DNA of 64,000 nucleotides from Chinchilla lanigera (lineage: Eukaryota > Chordata > Mammalia > Rodentia > Chinchillidae), in the NCBI RefSeq assembly GCF_000276665.1, contig NW_004955417.1, positions 17,987,828-18,051,827 on the forward strand. Direction: 5' to 3'. The position numbers were made by a program, and so were the translations under genes. The notes beneath the pieces are model-generated. The model did no database searches. It was not told the DNA's origin and worked only from the letters and a program-made list of their open reading frames with translations. Shown here in pieces: positions 1 to 12,349 of this stretch. The stretch's first letter is position 1. Each line of letters begins with the position of its first letter.

Positions 1-53
1 AAGAACTCAACATCATGTGTTCGATCCCTGGTACAGGAAAAAAAAAAAAAAGA
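1..53 (+). mobile_element. ID-family SINE, 3' end only (cut by window edge)
   Basis: The first bases hold the B-box side of a tRNA-derived SINE (TTCGATCCCTGGTACAGG) followed by a pure A tail. This matches the 3' half of the complete ID copies elsewhere in the window. The 5' half lies outside the window. Confidence 0.8.
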
Positions 54-469
54 GCTAATCTAATATAAAAATACCTACTTTAAATCTTAATATAGATTAA
101 GCTTTAATTACAGTGCTAAGGCATTCCTAATGAATAATTACTTTGCATAAAGAAAATATTACAAAGGTAGGATATAGGCTGAGATTTTAAGAAGTTGCTG
201 AAAGTGCAACAGGCATTGATAGTTTTTAGGATATTTACAGGACCATAATTACGCTATGCTTGTCTGATCACAGCACCCAGAGAGTGAAAATTTATAGTAG
301 AGCAATCCTGAGTTTTAGTAGAGATAAATAGGCCTCCACTCCATAAAGATGACTAGGATGTTGTAAAGTGTGTATCAGATGATGGTGTTTCTCTGTTTTA
401 AATTCTCTCTTGTAGAGTCAAGCTAAAGGTTTTCTTGACTTTGATCAGTCATTTTCATCTACTTTATTA

Positions 470-945
470 TACCTGGACCTCATAATGTGTGCACTGTTTC
501 TCTTACTCTACTGTAGCTGCCCTGGCCATCTTTCTCTTCCTGTGATGCATCAGAAAACACATGTCTGGGGCTTTCGCAATTGCTGTTTTTGCATCTGTCC
601 TCAGAACGCTCTCTCTGCAGTTACCTCCACAACTGATGCTGTAAATTCAGAGTTTTAGTCAAATTCCACATTTTTAAACAAAATCATGTTTAATAGTTAA
701 ATTAAATATCAGGTATTCATATATTATTACCTCTCTTGCTTTCCTCCTTCATCTCTTATCACTAATGATTTCCTTATATTGTTTGTATGCTGTGCATTAT
801 TTTTCTTCCCCTAGAAGTATATTATACAACAGCAGCCTTCTGGAACTTTTTGCTTTGATGTAAAAACACATGATTGCTGTGTCTTCCTTGACTAAATCAG
901 TTGCTTCGCAAAATAGGTGCTCAATAAATATTTGTTGAAATGATG
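470..945 (+). mobile_element. Degraded L2 LINE 3' end
   Basis: The stretch ends in TGCTCAATAAATATTTG followed by a TGAA-type tail, the usual end of L2 LINEs. The pyrimidine-rich sequence before it (lung/exon-like 'CTGCCCTGG...CTCAGAACGC' and a TCTTATCACT block) fits the L2 3' UTR in order. It is old and heavily diverged, and the left edge is uncertain. The small minus-strand frame inside it is not a gene. Confidence 0.55.
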
Positions 946-2513
946 AATAAAAATGTGATTTGAAGTCAGAATAGCACAATTAAGCACTCTTCTACCATTT
1001 ATTGGATAACACTGGAAAAAACTTTGGTATTGGAAAAAATATTGTGCCTTTATGAATGTAAAATTTGTCATTCATATAAAGGTAAACTTTTAGAGTTTTA
1101 CTTAAATACAGTGGGCATGAGGTTCTCTGCACATATTTCAGAAGTACAGCTTGACAAATCTGTAACCCAATCTTCCCCTTATCTATACACGAGTTTCAAA
1201 AAAACTATTGACTTTCTTGAGTCATTACATATAAATTTCCATTTTCTATGATTTCATGTAAATGAACATATATGTTAGGTTCTGATTTTTTAACTTTTAA
1301 AGAAACTACCAGGAAGTTTCCCCAAAATAGTTGTACCATTTAAGCAATGTTTGTTTTTCTCCTTGGCGTATGGAAATTTCACACTGTCTGTAGGAAAGAC
1401 CGTCCTTCCACTTCACATTTGCCTTTGTGCATTTGTCAAAAATCAGCCTCCAGGAAACACAAGTCAGTTCTCAGGCTGGGAAAGCAGAGCTGATGAGCTG
1501 GTGTGGTCCACAGCGTGCCCCCTGAAACTGGATGCACTTGGCTTGAGTGCCAGGCTGGTGCTTGTGAGATGGGCCACTTTGTGCAAGACACTTTGTCACT
1601 CTGTGCTTCTAGACAAAATAAAAACCGTATTATGTTTCCATCTTGAAATGAATGCTCCTGACTTGACTACTGCTACTTTACACCGAATCTTGACATCAGA
1701 TAATATTCTTCTAATGTTCTTCTTTAAAAACACATTGGTTATTATAGGCTCCCTGTAGTTAACTCTATGTCAATATCTGTATAAATTTTAGAATCTTTAT
1801 AATTTTTTCATGCAATGGCCCATATCAAGTCTACCTGTGCTTCAGTACTCTGAAGATTAGTTTATATCTGTTACTGTTTTATTTGCTTCTGCCACATGCT
1901 CATTAGATGCACATTAGGAGACAGGCACTGTACTACGTGACAGAGTCTATGAGTTAATCAGATGAGGCACTTGTCTTTATAAGACTGTATGTATAGGTTT
2001 TAAAGTAAAGCAAATTTCCAGGAAGTAGGCATGAGAATGAGAGAATCTATAGGTTTCAGAAGCCTTTTGAATGTGATAGCAAAATTATTTCTTTAGAATG
2101 TGATTTTAGAATTGCAAGGTAAATTATAATAATAATGTCACCATCATTTCTAGCAAAAAAATTTTAAAAATAAGATTATCACATCATTTTGATATTCTTC
2201 ATAAATATTTTCAAAATTTGTCACTGATTGAATCACTCATACAGTAACACGTCATTAAGACTAATACATTTTTTGTGAAATGACCCACCCATATTTGGAG
2301 GATATTAGAGGAACATATTTATACTGTGAACTCAGTACTAATAATATATAATATAGTCATTGTGTTTTCTTCTGCTCTATGGTTTATGTTAATGATGCCA
2401 TGAGTAATTTTCCCTGTTTGCCATTAATGTGTACACTTTTCATATCAAACTCATTGATTTTTATTTCATGAATGTTCATCACTTAAGACTTATCCTGTAA
2501 ATGTTAAGGGTCA
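946..2513. other. Unclassified AT-rich sequence
   Basis: Apart from the possible MIR piece at 1500-1625 I see no gene or clear repeat. The open frames at 1024-1251 and 1351-1758 have no domain, no signal peptide and no splice context. Confidence 0.5.
1500..1625 (+). mobile_element. Possible MIR SINE fragment
   Basis: A weak match to the MIR core: a CCACTTTGTGCAAGACACTT block followed by a CTCTGTGC block, as in the MIR 'tGGGCAAGTCACTTAACCTCTCTGTGCC' region. It lies inside a 135-codon open frame (1351-1758) that shows no recognisable domain. Low confidence. Confidence 0.3.
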
Positions 2514-2885
2514 TGTCAGAAAGTTTCCTGTCACCATGACAAAGTACCTGAGATAATGAACATGAAAACAGAAAATATTTATTTGACTCATGGCTTCTAA
2601 GGCTTCAGTCCATGGTCTCTTGGATCTGTTACTTAGGGTCTGTTGTGAAGCACAATGGCAGGCAGGTTGTGGTAAAGCAAAGCAACTCACTTCATGGCAG
2701 TTTGAAGCAAAGAAAGGAAATGAGCCAGAGTCCCAATAAACCCTGCAAAGTCATGACCCCAGTGACCTAATTTTCATCCACTAGGTCACATTTCTGAAAG
2801 GTCCCAACACCTCCCCGTAGTGACACAAACTACTGATCAAGCCTGTAACTCCTAGCCCACTGGGTGAACTTTCCAAACTATAGCA
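2514..2885 (-). mobile_element. MaLR-like solo LTR, antisense
   Basis: Read on the minus strand it opens TGCTATAGTTTGG and ends in a TGACA-type terminus, with the usual MaLR landmarks between (TTTGTGTCACTA, 'GGTGTTGGGACC', 'GTCATGGTGACAGG'). TG and CA ends are present. No clear 5-bp target duplication is left. There is no internal region next to it, so it is a solo LTR. Confidence 0.65.
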
Positions 2886-5800
2886 GGAGATTAGTTAAAG
2901 AAAAATAACAACACAAAAATTAATGGAAGTTAATAATTTTGATTTATAACAAAATTAAAATGATATTGTTTTTATAGCCAACTGGTAATAATGAAATATG
3001 TATGGGATTGTTAATCATAGAAATGTATTAAAATCAAAGTTCTGTAATCTTCTTTGTGAAAACAATGATGATGTTAATTATAATAAGATATAATAATTAA
3101 GATTGTTTTCACAGAAATGTTTTTAAAATGTGGAAAAATCAGCAAGAGCACTGTGGCACATAAATTTTTCACTCTATTTTTATTTTCTTTCAATCTTCCA
3201 CAGGCACACACACATAAACACCAAGTATATCTGTATAACGTTAAATCAGATCTCTAGGCATATCTGTTCCATAACACTATGATTTTTTCACTTCATTCTT
3301 AATCAATTCATAGGCCTTCTCATAATCATTCTGTTCCTTAGAAGGTTGATCGTTATCTATTGCATTGCTAAGAGCCATTACTCTTTAGATTTTGGTTTAA
3401 TTAATGTACCTTGTATGAGCAAATGATTTCATAGAAGACAACTGCTAAGATAAATCCTCATGCTGAGTCTTGGTAAAGAAATCAGTGCATTCCCTTTTGA
3501 ATGATTTCAGCCTTCCTTGGATATAAAAGCACCATAATCTTCTATGATTTCTTCAGACCTCCCAAGGGATATGGCTTCTGGCTAGAAAACATTCTTGTGT
3601 GTTTCAATATCTATTTTTTTTTGTTACCTTAACCCATCTCTATAGAGAGTATTTTCATTAAATGATGCTCACAATTTGAAATGGACATGTCCTCTTTATT
3701 CTTTTGGCACTCTGATATGAAGCACTGCGGTGACTGTTTAATAATATTACACGTAACAAAGCTAACACTGTGCATTTTATGTCAACTACTTTGATCTTCA
3801 CTGTGTGATAGATTTAGGAGCCACCTTAACTAATTTGCAAATACGAAATATATGCCTAAGACGTTGCACTCTCTAATGATACCTAGATAACTAAAACATG
3901 GTCTTCATACTTTGGAGAGACCAGATGGTTGGACAAGCTCTTTTCCTGTAGATTAATATTTATTGAGATAAGTAAAATTAGAAATAGGAAAATAACATAT
4001 TATTTCATTGAGGTCATATAAATCTATCCAAGAATAGCGGTAAGTCAAGTCACAATAAGCTTCTTGGAAGAGTTAAAATAATAATTTCAACTATTATGTT
4101 TGAGGCATATTTACATTTAGCTCATTTTTCTGCTCATTTAAAGTGAAGTAAGTTTCTAAGTTGAATTCTGGTCTTTGTGGAGAGAAAATGCATTACTGAC
4201 ATGGTAAGGACCTCGCAATAAAGGGAGGCTATAAGTAGAGTTTGTGGGGAACGTTCTTCTCTCTACTCTTCTGTATATAATGCTGAGAAATCATTGCTAA
4301 TATCACCATAGGTCAAGTATTACAAGGCATTAAGATGAGGCTCTCAAATGATATTTAATGATATAGGGAAATAATCAAGATATAAATTAATTTTAAAATC
4401 ATGTCCTAAACAGCCTTATTGTATATCTATCGTACATGTCAGGGTTGAATCAGTAAGAATTCAGATAGGTCAGAAAGGATGTTGACCTTCATTCCCTATC
4501 TCAGCCCAATTCAAAGAATGCCACAGAGGAGGAAAATGTGTGTAATTTTAAAACAAATATGTAAAGAAATCTGTAGAGAAATCTATGGAATACAAAAGGA
4601 ATGTTGCCAAATGAAGGCAGCATTTCCTTTCAGAGTAAAAATGTGTTGGACAGTTGGCAGTTAGTCAATATGAAAGGATTTTTCCTCCCCTCTAACATAG
4701 TCCAAGAGTACAAATTTTACGCAGCTTTTAACACAACAGTGCTGGGATCGGAACGGAGGAGGCAGAGCAGTGGCACCGGACCTACTGCAGCGAATGCGCT
4801 GTGCTGATCCCTCCGTCTTTGCACTGACAGTTGAAAATGTGTCATTTCAGGACAATATAAAGAAGTTAATATAACTGGTGAGAAACTGTCAAATAGATTC
4901 AAAAGAAGAGGGAAAAGGTGGTTCTACACATTTTACGTTCGAAATTCTTTCTGGTTTTGGAATTTTTCTATTTTATTCAACAGCAAACTCACCATAAAAT
5001 GACATAGAAATGAAGAACTTTGTCATGATTTTTGAATCCCATTTAAGCACAATACCGTGTCAATTCAGGTTATTACAGGAAATAAGTTCATGCATAGAAG
5101 TAGGCACAGGTTGCTTAAGATCCATAACTCTATCAATGTGAGTCTACAAATTCTATAGCAATAAGTAGCTTCTAATTTTGACTTGCTATAAAAATGAGTG
5201 AGATAAGTTACAAAACAATCAATTAATATATTACAGTTTACTTTAGATTTCTAAATCTTTTAATAAATAAATAAATATTCCTCATCTACATATTTATTTT
5301 TGCATATACTAAATATTAATTCAAACGTTAGCTCAACATGTAGGAACCTTTTTATCATATTACCCAGGTATACACCTAGGCTTCAAAGTGCCAAAATATG
5401 TACATTTTATTTGCTTATATCATTTTTAGATGATTCAGTAAAGATATAAACAAAAGTACTTATTAGTTGACTTAGTATAAAAGAGTCCTCCAAACTTTCT
5501 CAAACTGTGCTAACATGATTACCTTTAATCCCATATTTTTGAGTGATAAATAAACTTCAGGGCCTCAAGGCATTATTTGAATGTGATTAATCCTTCATTA
5601 TTAAGTGTTCTACTGGTCCCTGCCCCTGTGTCCTGCAAAGTGCTTGTTTTGCATTCCTTTTTGCCTGAGCTTCTCAGCGGTGCTTCAGAACTGACAGTTT
5701 TGCTTGTGGTGGTAAGAGCTTGAGGCCTCAGTCGCACGCTGAGTACTCCAGGGTTTCCAAAAAACAAGCCGAGGCCCCACACCTATAAAATCAGGAGAAC

Positions 5801-8800
5801 AGCAAGACATTGACAAACAGAAAATGCTGCACTGAGGTTAAAAAAAGACAGGTAAACTAATCATAATCTATCTTGACCTTTGCAAAAGACTCAGATTTGG
5901 CTATTTCATGTTACAACTGGCTATATCATTAATTTCTGATTTTCCTTTAAATTCTGGATGGAAAAATGCTGTTTATTAATGAGGTTTAACTATGTAGAAA
6001 TGAAACTTTTCTGAAGCTGTTACTGAAGCAGATTTCTAAATGCTTGGAAATATGCCCCACTGATATGTTTTGGAATAGTTCAATTAGGATGATGAAAATT
6101 AATGAAGGATTCAGTGGAGCAGCAATCACTCTTTTCTTTCCTTTTTTGTGTTCTTTTCTTTCTTTTCTTCTCTCTCCTTTTCTCTCCCTGTCTTCTTTCT
6201 CTGTCTTCTTTCAGATGTGTTCTTTATATTGATTTTCTGTAGACTCAGAAAAGAAGGAATTTTTTCATTCTTTTTCTTCCGTAGCATTAATTTTAATCCA
6301 GGTTTTTCAGGTGTCCCCAGCTGTGTTTCCAGATAGAATTTCACAATAGGATTAACCAGGGTATCATGGCCTCTTTCCTATAATCTCAAATATAAGAACT
6401 TCAGTCTGTCAAAATAATCCTTCTAAGAATTTCTGGGCATCTTTTATGTGCTCACTAGCATGGCTTTTTCTGCCAGGCACTTCTGTATTCAGAGGCATCC
6501 TTTAATATTTTAATGAAATAATTATTATCCAACGGGCATCTCATCTGCAGAAGAACTCGCTTCAGTTTCCAGCAAACCCAAGCTATTTTTCTTTCCTTCT
6601 TTTCTCTCCTCTCCTCCTTTTCATTTTTTTGCATTCTCTCTTCAATAAATTGGGATCACTGTCTTCTGTTGGTTATTAAAACAGGGTGATATTTTAGACT
6701 ATGGTTTTTTATAAAATAAATCCTTACACTTTCAATTATTTTTGTCATTCTTCTATACATCTAGTCCATACAAGTTTTGGAATTTATATATGTCTGAACA
6801 TGTTTAAAGGATGGTTTTAAATTAAAATTTCAGAGATATTAGCAAATTCTATTGAACCAGAATTAAATGCTTGAAACCTTTTAAGCATTTTTAAGATTAT
6901 TTTTTAAAAAATGCTACATGCATGCATCATTAATTTTAAATATTTTGTTCTCCTTGTTGTTGTGACTTATATCTATGTAGCCATAACTCAAACTCGGTGT
7001 CTCCCTTATTTCTATGTTTTTTCACTGTTGATCTAATTTCCACTTCTTTCTTCCACAAATACATGTCACAAGGGCTTATTATGAGGCATGAGCCCAGCAG
7101 AGTGGAACCAGTGATAGTTTAGATAACAAATGCCACAGTGAACTCCACATCTTCTTTCCCCTCTGAAAGCCCAGTCTTTTTCACTGGGTCACACACAGTT
7201 TACCTAAATCTCTGTACACGCTTTATCCCTGATGCAAATCAGATTCAATGCCCTCTTCTTTGACTTTGAGAGACGTCCCTCGTGCATGAATCATCTCCAA
7301 ATCAGTCTGATTTCCCCATAGTTAAACTATAAATCTGCTATCAGAACCTTCTGCACTGAAATTTAAAAAGTTAAGTTAGTGTATCGCTAGCGGGTCTAAG
7401 CCAGATTGGCAGCTTTACACTGATTATTTTCTGTTTTAATTAATTTTATGAAAATAGGCAACTCAAAATGGAAGAAATCTGGAAGGGACTTATTTCTTGG
7501 CTCTCTCAAACTGGACTCATTATTACATTGTGGCCTTAGCATGGAAATATTTGTAAGATCTCTTAATCAATAAATGTAATCATAAGCTTTGAAGACCAGA
7601 TGTGACTTTCAGACTGAATAAGCATTGGAATAAATTGTCGAATTAGACCCCATTCCCTACACTCACCAGGATACTATTAATAATCCCATGCTCTTCCAGT
7701 GAAAAGCAAATCATATTTAATGAGGAAAACAATCACAAAATAGCAGTGTGAGAGGTATGGGGTACGTGGGAAGGTTCTTGTTTCAGACCATATAACTTTG
7801 TATTAATAATTGCTTTGGTCCCTTTTAGCACTATCAGCTGGAGCCATGACTCTGTGGTGGAGCCCTCCTCCCTCACTGTATCTATTTTCTACAGCAGGTT
7901 AGTTGAAGAGGTAAATCAAGGATCACTACCTTCATACATTTGCAAACAGCATGGTAGTGTTACAGAATATAACTTTCTGAACCCTCCCATATTTTAATGA
8001 AATAATTATACAATGGACAGAAGTGACACTCAGTTCCCTAAGAGCTACTATAATTTAAACAAATTTTTTCTCACACTGCTTAGTGACACTGACTTACGAG
8101 TTTTCATAGGAATAAGTGGCTTGCTTCAAGCAGCCTCATGAGTGAATCATTTTGAAAATGTGACAAAGAACAAAAGTTACAGCCTTATGGCAGTGACCCA
8201 TAGAACACTGCACAGATATAAATCGGCTGAACCTTGAGATTTACAGTCATTGCTTCAGTGGCTTAATGAGCTTTGTGACAAAACTCTGTATGAAATTATT
8301 TTATTATGGTGAAGATAGATAATAACCTAGCAAGATATCTTACATTCCTGCATCATTATTTATTACTTTGTGAATGTGGAATTTCCTTCAAGAAATTGAG
8401 TATATTACCAATGCTATCTGAAAAAGAGTAGGCAGTAATCAAGCATTACCTGACAGTTTCTGGGAATTCTGCATTAAGAAAAAAATCTATATCTATAAAA
8501 TAATTTAATTAAAACTTGGGAAACAATAGCAATAGATATTTACTTTTTATTTTAGATTAAATACTCATAATTATTCAATTATAAAGATATATAAATTATT
8601 CATGTCTTATATTTTGAAATATCATATCTCCCAATTAGAACGTTGATCTTATATACCTAACAGTTCATCAAACATAGAGTACTGAATTGTATTGTATCTC
8701 AAAGAACTGAATGTACTTCTTGGTGGTTATTATACTCATACATCAAGGGCCTTAACTAACTGAAATTTCAGGGTATTTCAAAAAATAATTCTCAAGTTAT

Positions 8801-8856
8801 GAAATGTGGAAATTATATTTTTAACCCTGAAATGGAGGTTCAGGATTTTGTGTGTT
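2886..8856. other. Unclassified AT-rich sequence
   Basis: No gene or confident repeat except the pyrimidine tract noted separately at 6122-6215. Two GC-richer islands stand out: 4725-4830 (several CpGs, frame ending ...TAANALC) and 5600-5790 (see findings). The other short frames look like chance. Confidence 0.45.
6122..6215. repeat. Polypyrimidine (TTTC/TCTC)-rich tract
   Basis: About 95 bases of almost pure C/T with TTTC and CTCC units. Opposing-strand frames here (lysine/glutamate-rich on minus, serine/phenylalanine-rich on plus) are products of the skewed composition, not proteins. A shorter similar tract is at 6584-6630. Confidence 0.8.
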
Positions 8857-8870
8857 AAAGAGCCATCGAG

Positions 8871-8962
8871 GGCTGGGATATAGCTCAGTGGCATAAGTGC
8901 CTGCCTGGCAAGTGCAAGGTCCTGAGTTCAATTCCTGGTATCAAAAATTAAATAAATAAAAT
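8871..8962 (+). mobile_element. ID SINE with target-site duplication
   Basis: Complete tRNA-like head (GGCTGGGATATAGCTCAGTGG), the 'GCCTGCCTGGCAAG' core, the B box (GAGTTCAATTC) and an AAATAAATAAA tail. It is flanked by a 14-bp direct repeat, AAAGAGCCATCGAG at 8857-8870 and the same with one change at 8963-8976. This is direct evidence of LINE-type insertion. Confidence 0.95.
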
Positions 8963-8976
8963 AAAGAGCCATCAAG

Positions 8977-10955
8977 TTAATTCTACTCTTCTAGAACTTG
9001 AGCATCATTACTATAGTTTTACACATCCATTTAGGGATTCTTCTCACACACCCAAAATTCCATACATTAAAACACTTTTTCTTTTTTAAAAGAAAGCATG
9101 TTATTTATTATGCAACCTAAACACATTCTACAGTGAAATGTAGTCCCTCTTATAATTACACTGAGAAAATTGTGTTAAACATGCGCTATTATATCGGATG
9201 ATGGTGAGCACATCTGTGAGGTCTTTGCTCCTCCTCCCTATTGATCTGCTTGAATTATTGTCTACACATCATAGAATTAAAAGCATAATTTTTAGAATGA
9301 GTAGCTGCTAGAGCCAAAGCATATTCTTTCTCCTAATCAGTGGTGATAACACTAATGTACCAGTTAAATTTTCATAAAAAAATCTGTAAATTTTCTTTCC
9401 CTTCTTCTTATGTTTTAAAAACCATTTAGAATACTGCACATGATTTCCTGCAAGCAGAGCTGTTTGTCATCCCATAATAGGCCTGTATAAGTCTGAGCTG
9501 ATGTACATCTTCATTCTCCAGTTTCTTCCTTTATTTTTCCCTCAATAGTTAATGGTAGTTAAAATAGTAACAGATGACACCAACAGGATTGTATAAACAA
9601 AATTTTCCTTATATTCCTTATATTTCTGTCTAAATATATATTAACATTTTGCCAGGTTTTTGCTTTTTTATGGAGATTCTCAATTTACTTTTTCACTAAA
9701 ACCCATGCTGGCATAAATATGCCATGACATTTCATGGACTCATCTTTTCAGTGGGAACAATGCATGTCCCACACAGAGGCTGCATCTTAACCCCAGTACG
9801 TACCACAGTTTAGATCACAGACCTATTTGTTGAGCAGGTTGGTCCTCGACTGTCACATACACCATGCATAATGTTACCACTTCCATTATTTCTTTGGAAG
9901 TATCTTACTTCCTAGCTATTGGGATGATACAATTTTCTTTTTCTTACATAGATGTTCAGCTTTTACTACTCTCTCTAAATACCTAGCAGTACAGGAAATT
10001 TTTTTAATTTACCTTTACATTTGGTTAGAAACACTGGAAATTATGTAGATTAAATGGCTACCTTAACCAAGCTCACTGAACTGCTAAGAAATGTGGGTCA
10101 GGAATCAACCACAAATCACCCCAAATCAGAAGCTCTTGCTCTGTGTTCTCCAAGAAAAATAGAGACACTAAAATATTCCTATGGTTGTGCTGTTGTAAAT
10201 CAGTTATTACACTGTCACACATAATCAAGAAGCAGGGGCAAGGAAAAAGATATGACTCTTCATATTACCAGGATAAATTGGCAATTTCCTAAATGGTCTA
10301 ATGTTTTTAGAAGATCATATCTCACACGAACATTTTTCCCTTGACCTTTGAAATTGTGCATAAAAGACATCTTGCTGCAAGACTTGATCATGCCTCATCA
10401 AATTCCATTATGTATTTAATTAAGATATTAATGTGACACCTCTAAAAATGAATGTGCACTTAATTTGGTAGTTTATTACTAATAGCCAAAAGTATTGCCC
10501 CTTCTCCACTTCCCTGCATGAGAGAGTAGGTGGTAAGTTAATGTTCACTCGCTGCTTTAAGTACTTTTCCTTATTTCAGTATTTGTCACTACTCTTTGTA
10601 TATCTTCTAGAAACCATTTAGAAGTGAATCATTTAACCTTTTCTAAACATAACAGTATAATTTAGAAGTTTGTATTTTGCTCTTTCTGAAATTGAGCTCA
10701 TTTAATGCCCTTCATATTTAAGTTCTGTGGCCCCTTGCTCAGTTAAATACTTGTCTTAATTATAAGAGATTGGTAAACTTCCATGATATTGGTCACAAAT
10801 TGTTTGCATACTTCAAGTTTTCATTTAAATTCAAATATTAATAATATTACTATTAAATCCAGGTTTTTAAGATAACAGCTACTGCTTTCTAAATGAACTG
10901 CATCTTGGTATCAGTGGAAATTGGTTCTACAAGTTCATTTTAATTATGAGAAGTA
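8977..10955. other. Unclassified AT-rich sequence
   Basis: I see no gene, no RNA gene and no confident repeat here. Confidence 0.45.
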
Positions 10956-10959
10956 TAGT

Positions 10960-11100
10960 TAGGCACGGTAGAGCATGCCTGAAATTCCGGCGCTCGGCAG
11001 GCTGAGGCAGGAGGATCACTGGGAGACTGAGGGCAGCTTGTGCGGCACCATGAATTCAAGGCCAGTTTAAAGAACATAGCAAGATTCTGTGTCAAAATAA
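10960..11100 (+). mobile_element. B1-like (7SL-derived) SINE with internal extra segment
   Basis: It begins like a B1 head (TTAGGCACGGTAGAGCATGCC), has GGCTGAGGCAGGAGGATCAC, and later AATTCAAGGCCAG...AACATAGCAAGA. Between the GGATCAC and the TTCAAGGCCAG blocks lie roughly 30 extra bases compared with a plain B1. Non-murid B1 variants with internal duplications are known; which one this is cannot be told by eye. Confidence 0.75.
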
Positions 11101-11489
11101 ATGACACAGGACATACAAAATAGTTTTTAAAGAAACAAAAATTTAAAAATTAGCATAAAATATAAATATTCAAAGTACAAGAATCAACTAGATTATTCAA
11201 ATGACACAAAACAACTTCTCAGAGTTCAATATAGATATTTAAATTCAGCAACATGATTTATGAATCATAAAACAGAAACAGAATGATAATCACTTAAAAA
11301 ACAATTCTCAGTTGAAGTTATCTTTTAAAATGTTGAAAAATATCCAGGAAGAATATATTCTGAAAAAATGTACTATAAATTGAAATTATTTTGAACATAA
11401 TTTGGAACCATTTAGAAATGGCTCATTTAAAGTTTTCAAAAAATTGAACAAATGTGTTAGAGTGATAAACAGCATTTAAAAATTTATAT

Positions 11490-11910
11490 TATTCAAAGTG
11501 ATTTATGAATTTTATTTCCAGATTTTATTGCAAAGAGGTAGAAATACAGTTTATTTTGTGTGTATTGATCTTGTATTCTGCAATATTGCTCATTTATTCT
11601 AATAGGTTTTGGAGGGATTATACGAAACTTTTCTGTGTAACCATTATATATGCAAATAAAGATAGATTTTCTTATTTTCCAACTTTGATGCATATTGAGG
11701 TCCTAACATACACTTTGCACTATTTAATGAATTATATTGATTAAATGTCAAACATAAGACCAACTTTGAATTACTATGATAAACCTTAATGTATTAGGTT
11801 TTTGATAACTTTTAGATGTGATTTACTAAAAATTTGATTCTGGAAAATCATAGATATTCATGCAGATTATTGATCTGAAGTTTCTTTGCTTTTCTTTATT
11901 CATTATTTTA
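11490..11910 (-). mobile_element. L1 ORF2 fragment, antisense
   Basis: The plus strand carries typical antisense L1 ORF2 wording: TTGATCTTGTATTCTGCAAT, then a block ending GATTATTGATCTGAAGTTTC. Two short overlapping frames on opposite strands are only decayed remains of the reverse transcriptase gene. Confidence 0.65.
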
Positions 11911-11924
11911 AAGAGAATAAAAAA

Positions 11925-12335
11925 ATTTAAAGAATAAAAACTATACAGAATTTGAAAACAAGATGATACCTGCTGAGTATCTTCCCAGAAGGATTAAAAA
12001 CATTGTACCACACAGCTATGTGTGTAACAGCACAATTTCTAATAGGTAAGTCTTAGAAACAGCCCAAATACCCATCAACTGAGGAATCGATAAAAAAGAT
12101 GCAGAGTTTTTCTATACTGGAGTTCTACTCAGCAATAAAGAAAGATAAACTAGAAGCTTTTATAGGTAACAGGATGCAACTAAAAAGCACACTCATTACA
12201 GAAATAAATCAGACCTGCATGTGTAAACATTGAATTGTCTCCCTAGTGTAAGAACCTGAAAAAGTGAATAAAATCTGAGAGGTACAATCGATATCATGAA
12301 AGGGAAAAAAACTGCTCAATGCTTGGTCTGGTTGT
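11925..12335 (+). mobile_element. L1 3' end, sense
   Basis: Order of blocks matches the end of L1 ORF2 and the 3' UTR: CAGCACAATTTCTAATAG, CAAATACCCATCAACTGAGG, TTCTACTCAGCAATAAAG, ACAGGATGCAACT. It sits between two antisense L1 pieces. Confidence 0.7.
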
Positions 12336-12349
12336 GTATTAGTGTAAAA

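Noticed and set aside
1351..1758. 135-codon plus-strand open frame
   Set aside because: No domain, signal or splice context. Part of it overlaps a possible MIR, and the composition is that of the flanks.
6126..6344. Lys/Glu-rich minus frame and Ser/Phe-rich plus frame
   Set aside because: Both come from a polypyrimidine tract.
8871..8945. tRNA gene (A box and B box present)
   Set aside because: This is the tRNA-like head of an ID SINE with an A tail and target duplication. The same applies to the other ID copies; no cloverleaf gene is supported.
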